Assembly (NCBI GenBank): GCA_037044905.1
Contig: JBAOKB010000040.1
Location: 37,192-101,191 of the forward strand
Length of the DNA stretch: 64,000 bases
Direction: 5' to 3'
Source: Hortaea werneckii
Lineage: Eukaryota > Ascomycota > Dothideomycetes > Mycosphaerellales > Teratosphaeriaceae
The notes below the pieces were generated by a model. That model did not search any database. It worked only from the letters and a program-made list of their open reading frames with translations, and was not told where the DNA came from. Positions 32,081 through 43,500 of the stretch are shown piece by piece (positions within the stretch are counted from its first letter, which is position 1; each line of letters begins with the position of its first letter). A program made the translations under genes and the position numbers.

Positions 32081-33618
32081 AATATGAGGGAGTGAGTTGG
32101 GACGCTCACGGACCCTCGAGGTGACTATACGCGGAAGACGAGACGCTTTCGTCGGTGTTTACATGCAAGGAGGTTAATCGAGACAGACATGGAGTCGGTA
32201 TGGCAGTACGTCATGGTTAGTCATGCAGCAGATCATCCCGGGGTCGCGCCTTCAAACAGGATAACGAGGCAGGTAGACTTGGATTTGTCTGCTTGCCTCG
32301 ACGAATAAGGCTGGTAAAGTTCATGATCATTTACTTGGCCTCGAACTAACAATGCATGTGAAATGTACTCGTTAGACTTGTTAGCTTGGAAATTGAAGCT
32401 TTATTGCTCTGATTCAACCGCGGTACCGTACGTGATCGGTTTCACCCAAGTGCGATCCTTGTACCTCGGCTGTCCAAATGAGTATGGTAGACAGCAACCA
32501 ATCTCTTGATTTACCATGGCGCATTGAGCATCCGACTCTATCCTCAATCATGTATGCGGAAAAGAGATTCGGAAACGGGACGTGATAGCGGTGGCGGAGG
32601 AAGATGTCAGACGCGAGATCTTCAGCCGGAATGCATGTTTCATGGACATCGGAAGGAGTGGGCGGCAGAAGGGCAGCGGAAGCGATCCGCGCATGTTCCT
32701 GTGAAGTAACCGGGCAGCGGGGGCTTGGCGCCGATGTCATTGGCAGCACCGGAAAGGGAAAAGCAATGGAAGGAAGATGGAATCGTTCGACTACTACTGG
32801 AGAGGGGAAAATGGTGGAAGGGCGCTCCCGAGATCGGACCACTGCTGCTGCTTTCTCGTAGTCACGGATCAACTCTATTGCAGGCACGCACGCACGCGTC
32901 TCCATCGCCGCCCGCCGTCTCTGCCGACTCCTAATCTGATCTTCCCTCGCGCCATCTGCTCCTCTGTCTACTCTGACAACTACCTACCAACACCCTAACA
33001 GACTGGGCTTGTACAATACGTTTTTCTGTCTTTTCTTAATCGGAGCTTGTCTTCTTTGTTTGCCGCGAAGAAACGCGTCGCAAGCTGTTGTCACTGCTGT
33101 TGTCCACTGGACGCCACCATCTTATCAGATCCTTTCCAATCGCTCGGTGAGTACAATACATCCCTACCTTACCTGAAGGTAAGGTATGTATGACCTGAGA
33201 ACCCCACCCAAAAGAGTAGCGCGATGCGTTGCCTGCATGTACTGCCTACATAGTACTACTACATAGTATGTATGCATGATGCAGGTGCTGGCTTCAACTG
33301 GATGGCGCCAAAGTCCACCGGCATCGTAGCGGGCGCGTGGTGCAGGTGGTGCTGGATGTGGGCAGACGAGTGCCTTATGCGTTGCCGACTGCCTTTCCCA
33401 CTTTGCACCCCTCCACTCGGCGCCACCTCAAGCATCTGAGATCGGCATTCGTGCAGCACCGGATCCCGGCACGATTGGTCATGTCCTGACATTTACTGAC
33501 AATGGCATCTCAGTCCCTGTGTCATCCGCCCGACTACCCTTTTCGAACCCTTTCTGCGCGGCACACGTACCGCTGACCCTGCCCGCCCATCGCATCTCAT
33601 ATAACACCTTTGACGTCC
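32081..33618. other. divergent promoter region, 1.5 kb
   Basis: Between the 5-phosphatase (minus) and the reductase (plus). It includes a 22-bp palindrome at 33165-33186 and a TACATAGTA-type repeat near 33247-33272. No gene is supported; the frame at 32414-32905 has no family features. Confidence 0.45.
33165..33186. promoter_or_regulatory. 22-bp palindrome in a promoter
   Basis: Perfect 10-bp arms TACCTTACCT and AGGTAAGGTA around a GA centre, 433 bases before the reductase start. It could be a dimeric regulator site or a short dispersed inverted repeat of the TACCTTACC type common in filamentous ascomycetes. Confidence 0.4.
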
Positions 33619-35802
33619 ATGCAACCTTCTAACATGGACACGACAATTAGACGCCACTCTTTTGGTGCAGGTCAACATCGTCACCGGAATATCCCTACCA
33701 CTGCGACCAGTCATCCAAACGACCCCATCCCGAGCGAGCCCAAGGACATTAGACTACTCAAGGTCTCACCCCAGATGCGGGCCAAGTTCAACGGCATGAA
33801 CAGCCCACGCTCGAGCGGAGAAAGTTTGAGCGTGGCGACAGACGAGACGACGGACTCCGAGGCACCATCCACACCACCAACCGAGCCCGCCGACCTGAAC
33901 GAAGTCACAGACAAGCTTGATGAGTTGCCCATACACAGTCCTAACCCGTCAAAGAAGAGACGAGCAAGCACAACCTTGGCCACCAACTCCGATGACATTC
34001 GAAAGCTGCTGGGAGATGGCAAGGGCACGACCTTCTTACAAAAATACTGCTGCGGCGACGGGTGCTGTATGGTGGAAGCCTTGCCGGCGCCGGCAGGACA
34101 GCCTCAACACGTCTTCGTAGACCAGCCTGACAACGACGCCTACCGCTTCCTCAGACTCAACATCGGATCATTAACGCTGGACACGGAGTTGACCAAGATT
34201 GTTGACCCGCCAGAGCAGAAGATGTCATTTAGCGGGTTGCGAAGACAATCCATCGACGAAAAATTCCCCGACGAGTTGAAGCATGAGCACAATCGGGAAG
34301 CGGTAGACATGTTCCCGCCGACATACATGAAGCCACACCCGCCGTACAGCATCTTCAACGCTCCAGTCTATGGCGCACGAGAATTGACCAAGCCCGGTGC
34401 AGAGAAGCGGACGTTCCACTTCGACCTCGACGTGACCGACTATCCCGAGGAGGGGGGTGTGGACTTCAAGGTGGGAGGCGCAGTAGGTGTCTGTCCGCCA
34501 AACGATCCTTACGTCGTAGAAGACATTATGGACCAACTCGGGATCCCACGATTCCAGCGTGACAAGCCAGTACGGATGCACACCCCGGGCGGACGCTGGC
34601 CAACCATCTGGGGCGACGAGCAATCCCGCACGCTCGTCACCACCCGGCGCGAGATCCTCACCTGGACAGTCGACATCGCCTCCGCGCCCCCCACCAAACC
34701 CATGTTCCGCCTCCTCGCCGACCACGCCACAGCGCCCAACGAGAAGAAAATCCTCACCTTCCTCGCCAGCGCCCAAGGCCAAGCCGCCTTCTGCGACCTC
34801 CGCACCGGTCCCCACATCACCCTCCAACAACTCCTCCACGCCTTCCCCTCCTCCAAACCCCCGCTCGAACACCTCTGCGGCGCCCTCAACCAACTCATGC
34901 CCCGCTTCTACTCCCTCTCCAACGACCCGCACGTCTCCTCAGCCCGCGAGGGCCTCGCCGGACGCCGCCTCATCGAAACCGCCGTCACCATCCACGAAAC
35001 CCCGTCCTTCACCGGCGAACAACGCACCGGCGTCGGCTCGGGCTTCCTCGAACGCATCGCGAAGCAATTCGTCGCGGCCGAATCCCAAGCCCTCCACTCC
35101 GCCGAGGTCGCCGGTTCCCCCGCCCCAACCCCCGGCGTCGCCGGCCGTCGCCTCAACCTCCAGGTCCCCATGTTCCGCGGCCTCATGGCCAACCCGCTCA
35201 GCAAGGAATTCGTCTCGGACGGGCCCATGGTGCTCATCGGCGCCGGGGTAGGCATGGCGCCCTTCCGAGGGTTTATTCTGAATCGGCTCAAGAACGCCAA
35301 TTGCGCGAACAAAATCTGGTTGATCCAGGGCATTCGCGATAGCATGTTGGATGAGATTTACCAGGGCGAGTTGGGGGTCCATGAGAAGGAGATTAAGAAG
35401 GTCGTGCAGTCCCGCGCTGCCGCTGTGCCTCCCACCTCCACTTCCTCCTCCGGTGGCGCTGCTGCTGCCGCTCCGCCCCCCGTCGACGCGCGCAGCGATG
35501 CCGGCGTGGTAGACCACCCCGACCACGACCTCCCCTCCCGCACCACCGACGCCAAGAGCCAGGCCAAAGTCGCCAAATACGTGCAAGACGAAGTCCGTCT
35601 CCAGGCCGACATCGTCTGGTTCGTAGCCAACGCCGTCGATGGGAGGATCTTCGTCTGTGGGTCTACCAAGGGCATGGGTGAGGGGGTCGAAAGCGCTTTG
35701 CTGGATGTGGCGATGGATAAGGGGGGTTTGGATCTCGAGACCGCGAAGGCGTTTTGGGAGGGGAAGCGGAAGGGGGGGCAGTTTATTGCTGAGACTTGGT
35801 AG
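33619..35802 (+). CDS. FR-type FAD/NADPH reductase without flavodoxin domain
   Basis: Single exon of 727 residues from ATG 33619 (a second ATG at 33634 is possible). The C-terminal two thirds match the FAD and NADPH modules of the cytochrome P450 reductase/sulfite reductase flavoprotein group. The FAD motif is PRFYSLSND, NADPH-binding is LIGAGVGMAPFRGF, the CGS motif is IFVCGSTKGMGEG, and the last residue is Trp (FIAETW), which stacks on FAD in these enzymes. No FMN-binding flavodoxin domain is present; instead residues 1-170 are disordered and contain a compact cysteine cluster, YCCGDGCC. A Ser/Ala/Pro-rich loop interrupts the NADPH domain. It should transfer electrons from NADPH to an unknown acceptor. 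A metal or Fe-S role for the cysteine cluster is only a guess. Confidence 0.85.
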   Translation: MQPSNMDTTIRRHSFGAGQHRHRNIPTTATSHPNDPIPSEPKDIRLLKVSPQMRAKFNGMNSPRSSGESLSVATDETTDSEAPSTPPTEPADLNEVTDKLDELPIHSPNPSKKRRASTTLATNSDDIRKLLGDGKGTTFLQKYCCGDGCCMVEALPAPAGQPQHVFVDQPDNDAYRFLRLNIGSLTLDTELTKIVDPPEQKMSFSGLRRQSIDEKFPDELKHEHNREAVDMFPPTYMKPHPPYSIFNAPVYGARELTKPGAEKRTFHFDLDVTDYPEEGGVDFKVGGAVGVCPPNDPYVVEDIMDQLGIPRFQRDKPVRMHTPGGRWPTIWGDEQSRTLVTTRREILTWTVDIASAPPTKPMFRLLADHATAPNEKKILTFLASAQGQAAFCDLRTGPHITLQQLLHAFPSSKPPLEHLCGALNQLMPRFYSLSNDPHVSSAREGLAGRRLIETAVTIHETPSFTGEQRTGVGSGFLERIAKQFVAAESQALHSAEVAGSPAPTPGVAGRRLNLQVPMFRGLMANPLSKEFVSDGPMVLIGAGVGMAPFRGFILNRLKNANCANKIWLIQGIRDSMLDEIYQGELGVHEKEIKKVVQSRAAAVPPTSTSSSGGAAAAAPPPVDARSDAGVVDHPDHDLPSRTTDAKSQAKVAKYVQDEVRLQADIVWFVANAVDGRIFVCGSTKGMGEGVESALLDVAMDKGGLDLETAKAFWEGKRKGGQFIAETW

Positions 35803-35869
35803 GTGGGGGGGTGTGTGGGTTGATGTTGATTTGAGGGGGGTTGGGATCTGAGGGGGGTTTTTTTTAAGA

Positions 35870-35888
35870 GGGGGGGGGGGGGGGGGGG
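35870..35888. repeat. 19-base G homopolymer
   Basis: Begins 68 bases after the reductase stop codon, within the probable 3' UTR or just past it. The flanks are G-rich too. Confidence 0.95.
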
Positions 35889-36039
35889 AGAAGGGGGGCG
35901 GAAGGGGGCTGGTTGGTTAGGGGAAGGGGGATTTTGTTTCTCAAAGGGAGGCAAGTGTTGTTTGTCAACGGTTCTGCGCTTGGAGTTTGGAGTTTTCCCT
36001 CGATTCCAAGGATGGATGGATCGGGTGGAGGATTCTGCT

Positions 36040-36068
36040 CCCCCCCCCCCCCCCCCCCCCCCCCCCCC
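36040..36068. repeat. 29-base C homopolymer
   Basis: Lies 238 bases after the reductase stop. With the G run at 35870 it could form a G/C hairpin in single-stranded nucleic acid. Confidence 0.95.
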
Positions 36069-36959
36069 TTGACCCCTTGGACTCTCCGACTCCTCCCCTC
36101 TGGGGCCGCCCCAAGGGCAGCAGCGCTGATTTCGTGTATGGAATGTCCCCTGTATAGAGTCTCTATATCTCCCTCCCTCCTTCCTCACGAGAATGGTCTC
36201 TGTGTAGGAAATGCTAATTGGGAAGGGATACCTTTTCTCTTGTGAGAAGAAGGGAAAATAAAGAATAGTTTGATAAGAAAGAGATTTTTGAAACCGTTCC
36301 ACTGGAGAGTTTGATCACTGTTTGCGCTGCTTGGTTTTTATTTTTTTTTTCTTGTTTTTTTCTTGTTCCCCCCCCCCTCCCCCCCCCCACCCCACTTCTC
36401 CCTTCCCCTTTCCCCCTTCCTTAATCTCTGATCTTTATAATCTCTAGATAAGGCGGGACAGTAGGACCGTTTTACGCTTAAGATAAGGTAGTTAGGTTGT
36501 TTTATCTTAGCTCTCTGTCCTTACTTTACGCACAAACGCTCTCTTTGCACCGACGGCAACTGTACCAAGACGAGCGGAGGATCCGTCCCCTCCCCTCCCC
36601 ACACAACTCCCGAGAGATCAATAGTTCAGCAAACATCTAGGTCCGCTACGAGCGCTCGCCCCGACGAGTGCCTATTAAGAGACTCGGGCGAAGATTAACT
36701 AGCCGGGCAGACGGGGACGAAAGGCGGATGATAGGGTCGAGTGGGGTGTCGTGTTTCTAGATTGTGCTTGTTCTTCGTTATAGGAGTTAGATGGCGTCGG
36801 TAGTAGGATTTCAGACGAGGCAAGGGGTAAGGCTAGTAGTCTCGTAATATTGTGTTCCTCTCTCTCTTTATCTGCGTGTTTGCGTATATGTATATGTGTC
36901 GGCGTCTGCCTCTCCTTTCCCCCATCCGTCGGAGTGCCGTACTTCTAACGTTTATAGTC

Positions 36960-37570
36960 TTGTCATCTGGCATAAGGCCCTTTCGTATAGTATTGTTTTG
37001 TAGCTTAGTCGAGAGACTAATTGTTTTCTAAGGTTAAGAAGAATCGACTACTACTATAAGAGCCTCTCGTACGCTATTGTTTTGTAGCCTATTTAAGAGA
37101 CATATCGATCTCTTTTAGACGATATTTCCTATTTAAGAGATACATCGATCTCTTTTAGGCGATATTATTCTTAGACTTCCTTAAGAATCTTTCGAATGTT
37201 CTTGTTCCGTAATCTTTTTGTAATCTACTCTAAGATATATTTAATTCTCTTAGGGGTAAAGAACTTAAATTGCCAATATAAATGCCTTCCGTATGCGATT
37301 ATTTTGTAGTCTTTATAAGAAACACATTCTTCTCCTCTACAAGAGAAGATTAAATGCTACTATAAGGGTCTCTCGACTATTATTAAAATATTATCCTTTA
37401 GTAATCTATATGAAAACAAATGAATCTCCATAATGGCGAAGAGCTTTAGATGCTACTATAAGGGCTTCTAGTATTTTAGTCCTGTATAGTCCACTTAAGA
37501 AACAGACAATTTCCCCACATGCGAAGAATTCTACTACTACTGTATGGACCTTTCTTATACTATTGCTTCG
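36960..37570. repeat. decayed AT-rich tandem array, unit about 80-125 bp
   Basis: A motif resembling CTACTATAAGGGCCTTTCG followed by TATTGTTTTGTAG recurs near 36970, 37055, 37180, 37275, 37358, 37455 and 37535, with diverged spacing. Composition is far more AT-rich than the gene regions, and copies differ mostly by transitions. This looks like a satellite or transposon-derived array decayed by RIP. Confidence 0.6.
37088..37167. repeat. 40-bp tandem duplication within the array
   Basis: Two copies of a unit starting CCTATTTAAGAGA and containing ATCGATCTCTTTTAG, with an exact 40 base period. They differ at only a few positions. Confidence 0.9.
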
Positions 37571-37716
37571 TGGCCTGTGGGAGAGAGAGCTATTACCATT
37601 GCCTATTCCTAAAACTACTACTTATTCTACCTAGCCCTTCTCGCTCAAATCATCCCCGATTCTCCTTTCCCACGAAAAAGCATTCATCGTACCATCAACC
37701 CCCTCAAGTATCCCAT

Positions 37717-38593
37717 TTATCCAGCGGAGAACGTCGCCAGATCAAGGCCGTGCCAGGAATTTTCGTCCTCAGAAGCCGTAGCTTCGTACACGATATGGTT
37801 CTGAGGCCAGAAATCCATATCAGCCTCTTTCTTCCCATCTTCTGAGAAGACATACTGGTACTTCGCGGTGGCTGGACGCTCCCACCACGTTGGGTAGTAA
37901 CAGATGTTCTTCAGACGGAGAGTCTTTGAGACCTTGGCTTCGCGTTGGTTGTGGTTGCTGGACTGAGCAGGTACTGGTAATGGGTTGGTAAGGAAGACGA
38001 CGGGGTCGTAGTCCGCTTCCTCGATTGCTTTTTCGAGAGAGTCAATGGAGGATTTGACAATAAGGATTACGCTTTCCAGCGCTGGGAACTTCTGTAGAGG
38101 CGCGGCGATATTCAAGTCGCCATCGAGACCTATCGCGTTTGCTTTTAGTGTTTCCCTTCTACGTTTTCTTGCGTGGGAATGGATTCCACTCACGCTGCCA
38201 GGTATTCACAGACGATGGCCTTAAATTCAAAGTGAGGTGGCGTAGCGAGAGGAACAGATCCCTCGGCAGAGTACCTTCGACGATGCACAAGTGATTGGAG
38301 TCCGGGATCCTTGAGCCTGTCATCATGTGTAGAGTCAAGTACGCCGAGATTTCCTCGTCATATTCCTTCTTGAACTGTTTGCTGAGGTAGCGAAGGTTGG
38401 GTAGGTATGGTCCCGTAAGGCAGAATTGCGCAGAACGGACTGAACGACGACAAAAGGCTCTAGTCGCTCTACTGGAAGAGCGAAACTGCGGGTAGATGGC
38501 GTTGCGCAACTCGCGTGGTAGATCGAAGAAGCGAAATGGCTGCTCGACCGCAGACAGAGCGTCCGCCGCACGATCTGGTGGCGATTCTGCCAT
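37717..38593 (-). CDS. F-box-like (RFxDLPxELR) fungal protein
   Basis: Two exons on the minus strand, 38593-38194 and 38141-37717, joined across a 52 nt intron (GTGAGT...CACTAAAAG), give 274 residues. The N-terminal motif FRFFDLPRELRNAIYPQF is the degenerate F-box/2EXR-like start found in a large family of fungal proteins. The rest (LPNLRYLSKQFKKEYDEEI, LRHLTLNLRPSS) matches that family's layout of strands and leucine-rich segments. The intron was set so that the two open frames join in phase at TWQ-PNAIG. These proteins are numerous in Pezizomycotina and mostly uncharacterised. The ATG at 38593 is the first in frame. Confidence 0.75.
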
Positions 38594-40521
38594 GATGACG
38601 AATCGCTGGAGCTTGATGGCACCTTCTGGTACTCTGTTGTGCTGTAAGTCTTCGTTTTCAAGGGTCGATGGATGGATTGTGGACAAAGTGTTTGTTGAGA
38701 GTCAGGGGCGTCAGAGAGCGAACGACGCGTGAATAGTCAAGCAAAAGCAGCTGCACAGACCGCACAAGCCTTTGTTCTCACATGACCAGACAATGCCTTG
38801 GTTATGACGATTTGTGCATCCCTCGAGCTCCGCTGTTCGAGATCCCTCGAGATTTTTGGACAGCAGCCGGTTGTTCAAAGCAGCCGACAGGTAGGTCTCA
38901 TAGTGCAGAGAGGTCTTAGATCAACCAAGACGCGTAGGTCTTTAACCCATAACGATACCACCATGCGTTGTGCGGACTTTGCCTTCCATGGAAAGCTCAT
39001 ACCCCATTTGGACCACTGAAAATGCCGCTCGGAGTGCCGGTACCAGTCACACTCCAATGAGTCCAATCAATTGGCTTCCCCCCTTTTCGACAGTAGACAA
39101 TCCCTCAAGACCGCAATTAGTCGTCGTGGAATCATTTATTCACAAAAAAGCCGCCTTGTTTCGACGCCACTTCGCTGTCCAGAGACGATACTACAGGAGT
39201 ATTGACAACTGACAGCCGCGACAACACCGCTCGAATTATTACCAATTCTTCGACCTCCCAATTGAATCAGCTTGCGCCATCAACAACCCTTGCACGGAGG
39301 ATACATGGGTCCAATATGTCGCGACATCAACGCATCGTCCGAGCTCCAAAGCCAAGTCTGACCCTTGGCTACCAAGGGCTTCATCAATCAGGCGACAGAT
39401 TGAAACGCAGAATCCCCAGCTGCATATTCGTTTCGAGCAAGCTGTGCTTGGAAGATCATAAGCCTTCGACGACCTCCACTCGCGGTCTAGATCCCTGATC
39501 TAGAAGGTCAAAAGGCAAGAAGAAAAGCAAAGAAAAAGAAAAAAAGAGGAGGCAAGAGGCATAGACAAAAGATACCCCCATCTCCAAACCACCTCCAATC
39601 TAACAAGACATCATTTGCGAAGTCCGCACGATGCGTTCTGTTTGAACCGACTTGTAAACATTTGCGCGCATATGCTCCATCCGTCGAGCTGGTAGGAAAA
39701 AACATGCGCGTACGGTATGCGACCGGAAAAAGAAGGAGTACAACCAATGCCTGACCGCGTCCGATGGAGGTGACAATGGAAGACCAGACTCCCCTTCCGC
39801 CCATCGAAACACTGTCTCGCAATCCACTCATATCGCTCCACATCCGCCAAAAAATCCACCACACGCAGAGCCTGGCACGCGTCCAATAGAGGTTTTTGTA
39901 AGATGACACCCTTTCCCGCTTCGATCTGCCGGTCGTGCGAATCCGCCTCTACAATTCCAATACGCCCTGAAATTGCTGTTACAAGAGCAAGAGCATGAGA
40001 CGAAAGGGATATCGGGAGGAGGTTGCGCTTATAACAAGCAAGAACTACTGCCTTACACAATGCAACCTCCTTAATAACTCGTGAATGACGACTTCCTTGC
40101 TCTCTCTGTCCTGAAGTTTTTTATTAGCGGGGAGGGGGGGGGGGGGGGATTGTAATTCGAATAAATTCCATTTATGTTTCTTTAAAAGAAGCAGGGTATC
40201 TCAAAAAAACATCTTCACCCAGACATGCAGAACACCCGTTCTGCTACAAAGGTAAGGGCTTGGTTGCGATGTATAACCACTCAAGTTTCTATGGAAAGGC
40301 AGCAGGCCAATGGGGAGGAAGGCTCAAGCTCTTTGCAACGGCCCCTCAGATCATCGATGAAACATATCCAGCTTCTCCAGCGTTTGCCTCGCAAGGCTAT
40401 GATCACACTGACATCTATCTCCGAGCCAGGGCGGGGGAGCGAGTGAGTAAGAAGGGGAAAAAAGTCTTCCTTCCACCTTCAACGAAGAAAGCAATCATGA
40501 AGGGATAAATCCCCTTCGCCT
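38594..40521. other. gene-free stretch
   Basis: About 1.9 kb. A 149-codon minus-strand frame (39611-40060) has no recognisable features and is not called. A 15-base G run is at 40134. The last 300 bases hold the 3' end of the Rab GAP gene. Confidence 0.4.
40134..40148. repeat. 15-base G homopolymer
   Basis: 374 bases past the stop of the minus-strand Rab GAP gene. Confidence 0.95.
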
Positions 40522-43500
40522 TTATCGCTCAAACATGGTACTCTTATCCGTGTCCCCACTCTTCCTCCTCCTCCCCTCTGCACTCGGACCCGCCTCCCCC
40601 TCTCCCCTCCCGGGCTCAGCCCTCGGCTCCTCCGTAAGCGGCTGATCCAACAGACTCCCCTGCGCCGCACCACTCTGCGCGGCGCCCTCCCCCTTCGCAC
40701 CAGCCGACCCAGCATCAGCCTCAGCCCCCTCCAAAAGATCCCCCGGATGCTCCTCGGCATCCTCGTCTTCGTCGTCTTCCGTCCCCCGCGTCGAAGCGCC
40801 GCGATCCAGTTCCTTCTGCGCCTCGTCCATTTTCCGACGCACCTCGGCCGCCACGCGCATCCCGTCCGTGACGATGTTGTCGAGCATGCCGCGTAATCCG
40901 CCCCCGGGACCGACGACGCCGGCGCCGGCGCCGCCGGGGCTGATGGCGGGGACGTGGCCGGGTGGAGCGTGGAGTGCGGCTGCGGAGCCTGGTGCCGCGC
41001 CGCCTTGGCTGGGTGCTTGGCCCGTGGAGGTGATGTGGGGTGGTGGTGCGCCGGCGGCGCCGGTGCCGAGGAAGGACGGGCTGGTGATGGTGGAGGAAGG
41101 GAGCGGTGCGTCCGCTAAGTGGAAGGAGTTGGCGAAGCCGGAGTCGAAGAAGGATTCGAGAGTTTCGTCGGCGAGGACCAGCATGCGGAAGGTGGGGAGG
41201 GTGATGTGGACGGGGCTTGCGGGGTCAAGGGCGGCGTTGGCTGAGGCGTGTTTGGGTGTGCTCGGGGTTGTCTGGCCGAAAGTGTTGTGGGATGGTCGTG
41301 AGAGCATGCTATCGTCCTTTGCATCGTTCGAAGAAGCGGAGAGCGGGTCGTTCGCGGCCTCGTTCTGTTCCCCATCTTGCGGCTTGGTCTCCGCATTCTC
41401 CGTCTTCTCGTCGTCCAGATCAAGAAGATTTACACCTTCTGCGGCCTTTTCGGCCTCCTGGTTCCCAACCCCAGAGTCCGGATCAGCATACTCAAAACAC
41501 CTCCTGATAAACGCACTGACAGCGCCCAAAAACAACTCATCCTTCGTCTTCCCCTCACCATCCACCGCTACACCACCCGCCGGCGTAACAGTCCCCGAGT
41601 CCACTCCGCGACGACTCAGGAACAACAACGCCTCACTGATCCTCAAAATCCCTTCCCTATCCACCTTCCCATCCCCATCGTCATCGTAAAGCTCAAAGAA
41701 GTACGAGATACTGGACATGATATCGCGATTCCCTTTGATAGGCGCAAGGCCATAAACGACATTCTGCAAGCTCAACTCCCCTTTGCCCTCAACATCCCAT
41801 TTGGCGAACAACCTGCGCATGAACTCATGTTCAGCAGGCTCAGGACCCGCCCCCCAGGGACCGATCGGAGGGAAATTCTTCGCGCCGCCTCTCCCGGGGA
41901 AAGTATTGAAATACCCTCCGGAGCCTCCATTGCCTCCGCTCCTACCTCCGCCTTCTCGTTGACTGCTATCCTCCTTCGTCGGCGACGACGGCGAATCCGT
42001 AACGGCCCACCGCGCGACGCCCGCTAGGAATTCGCGGAAAGCGTCATAGTCCATGGTTGTCTTCTCCCCCACGCCAGTCGCCACCCGGCCTTTCTCGAGA
42101 ACTGGGGCGTTCGCCGTCGTCGAAATTCCCGTCACGACCTCACTAGCCCTCGCCCTGGCCACTCTCCGCTTCCGTTCGTCCTCCGCAGCGCGGAGCATAG
42201 CGCTTCGCTGCTGTCGCTCGTACAGCACGGCGTAGAACCGATCGTACAGGAAGCCGAGGTCATTGGCGGAGAGCTTCTTGCTCTCGGGCCCGAGATTCCG
42301 GATCGAGGTGCGTTTGGCGAAGGATTCGATGTTCTCGAGCACGGCGGCTTTATGGCGGGACCGTTGGTCGGAGATGGTGTTTTGCGTGATGCCTTCGAAC
42401 TCGCGGAAGGCGACAACCATCAGGGCCTGGAAGTTGGTGATGGCGCGGTGTTTGGGGTTTTCGGAGCGTGGATGGGCAGAGTCGCCGAGGCGGGCGAAGT
42501 AGGATTTCAGGACTGAGATGAAGGTTCCGTCGTCCGTGGAGTCGAGGAGTTCTTCGCCGTTGATACGGAGGATGGCGAGGCCGACTTGGAAGAGGACTTT
42601 AGGTCCTTCGAGGAAGAAGACGTCGAGGACGCGGAAGGCGAAGATGAGGGGCATGGAGTTGATGTAAAGGCTTAGGAACCAGGGGAGCGAGACGACGCTG
42701 AGCTGGACGTCGTTGCGGACGAGGTGATCCCAGAGTATCGGCATGGTTTTCTCCACGAGACTTTCAAAAACGCGCTGGTCGAGAAGGGTGCCGTACATGG
42801 TTTGGGAGTAGTAGCCCGGTAATAACCGATCGCAGAGGACGGACAGAAGATAGAAAGCTTGCGGCTCCGATGTGTAGATCAGTAAGGCCGCGACAACGAT
42901 ATTCATCGCCTGGCAGTATCCAACTTCGGCATTGAGCCAGGAATACGCAGTGAGCACCCTCCTCAAGCGTCCGATACCCTCTGAAGATTGGAAACCTGCG
43001 TATTCAGGCAGTGAACGGTTAAGATCTTTCTCAATCTCGTCGATAGCGAGACTGCCTTCGCCTTCGTGCTTCGCTAGGATCTCCTGGTAGAGCTTTGGAT
43101 TCGCGAGACGAAGATAGAAAGATCCAGAAGTCAACTCCCATATCTCACCGCGCAGGCTATTAGGGAGACCGACACGGATCAGGCGGTGAAAGTCTGGCTG
43201 TCGGACGAGGGTGCAATTGCGGCCGTTGGTCTTGAGGTACTCGTGCCAGAGACGCATCTTGGAGCGGTCGCGGAGTTTGCGCGAGTTCCCGGGATACTTG
43301 AAGATGGACCCAAGACCGGTATCAGGCGGCCCAGTAGCGTCCTTTTCTGCATCTTCGGGTGAAGTCTCAGCGGGATCTTCGGCAACGGGTGGTTTGACAG
43401 GAAGCGATTCGAATTCGTGGCGGAGAAAATACTCGCTATAGCATGAAGCGGTAACCTGACGCATCCCCTCCACCTCTTTAATCCCCTGTCTCAGCCCCTT

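Larger units (their letters stand above)
35803..37716. other. gene-free stretch with homopolymers and decayed repeats
   Basis: About 1.9 kb between convergent genes. The first 600 bases are low-complexity with G and C runs. 36420-36950 is unique-looking. 36960-37570 is AT-rich and made of decayed repeats (listed). No gene is supported. Confidence 0.6.

Noticed and set aside
32414..32905. 163-codon minus-strand frame
   Set aside because: No recognised features; overlaps other frames in a promoter region.
39611..40060. 149-codon minus-strand frame
   Set aside because: No family, signal or membrane features, and overlapping frames on the same strand are equally long.
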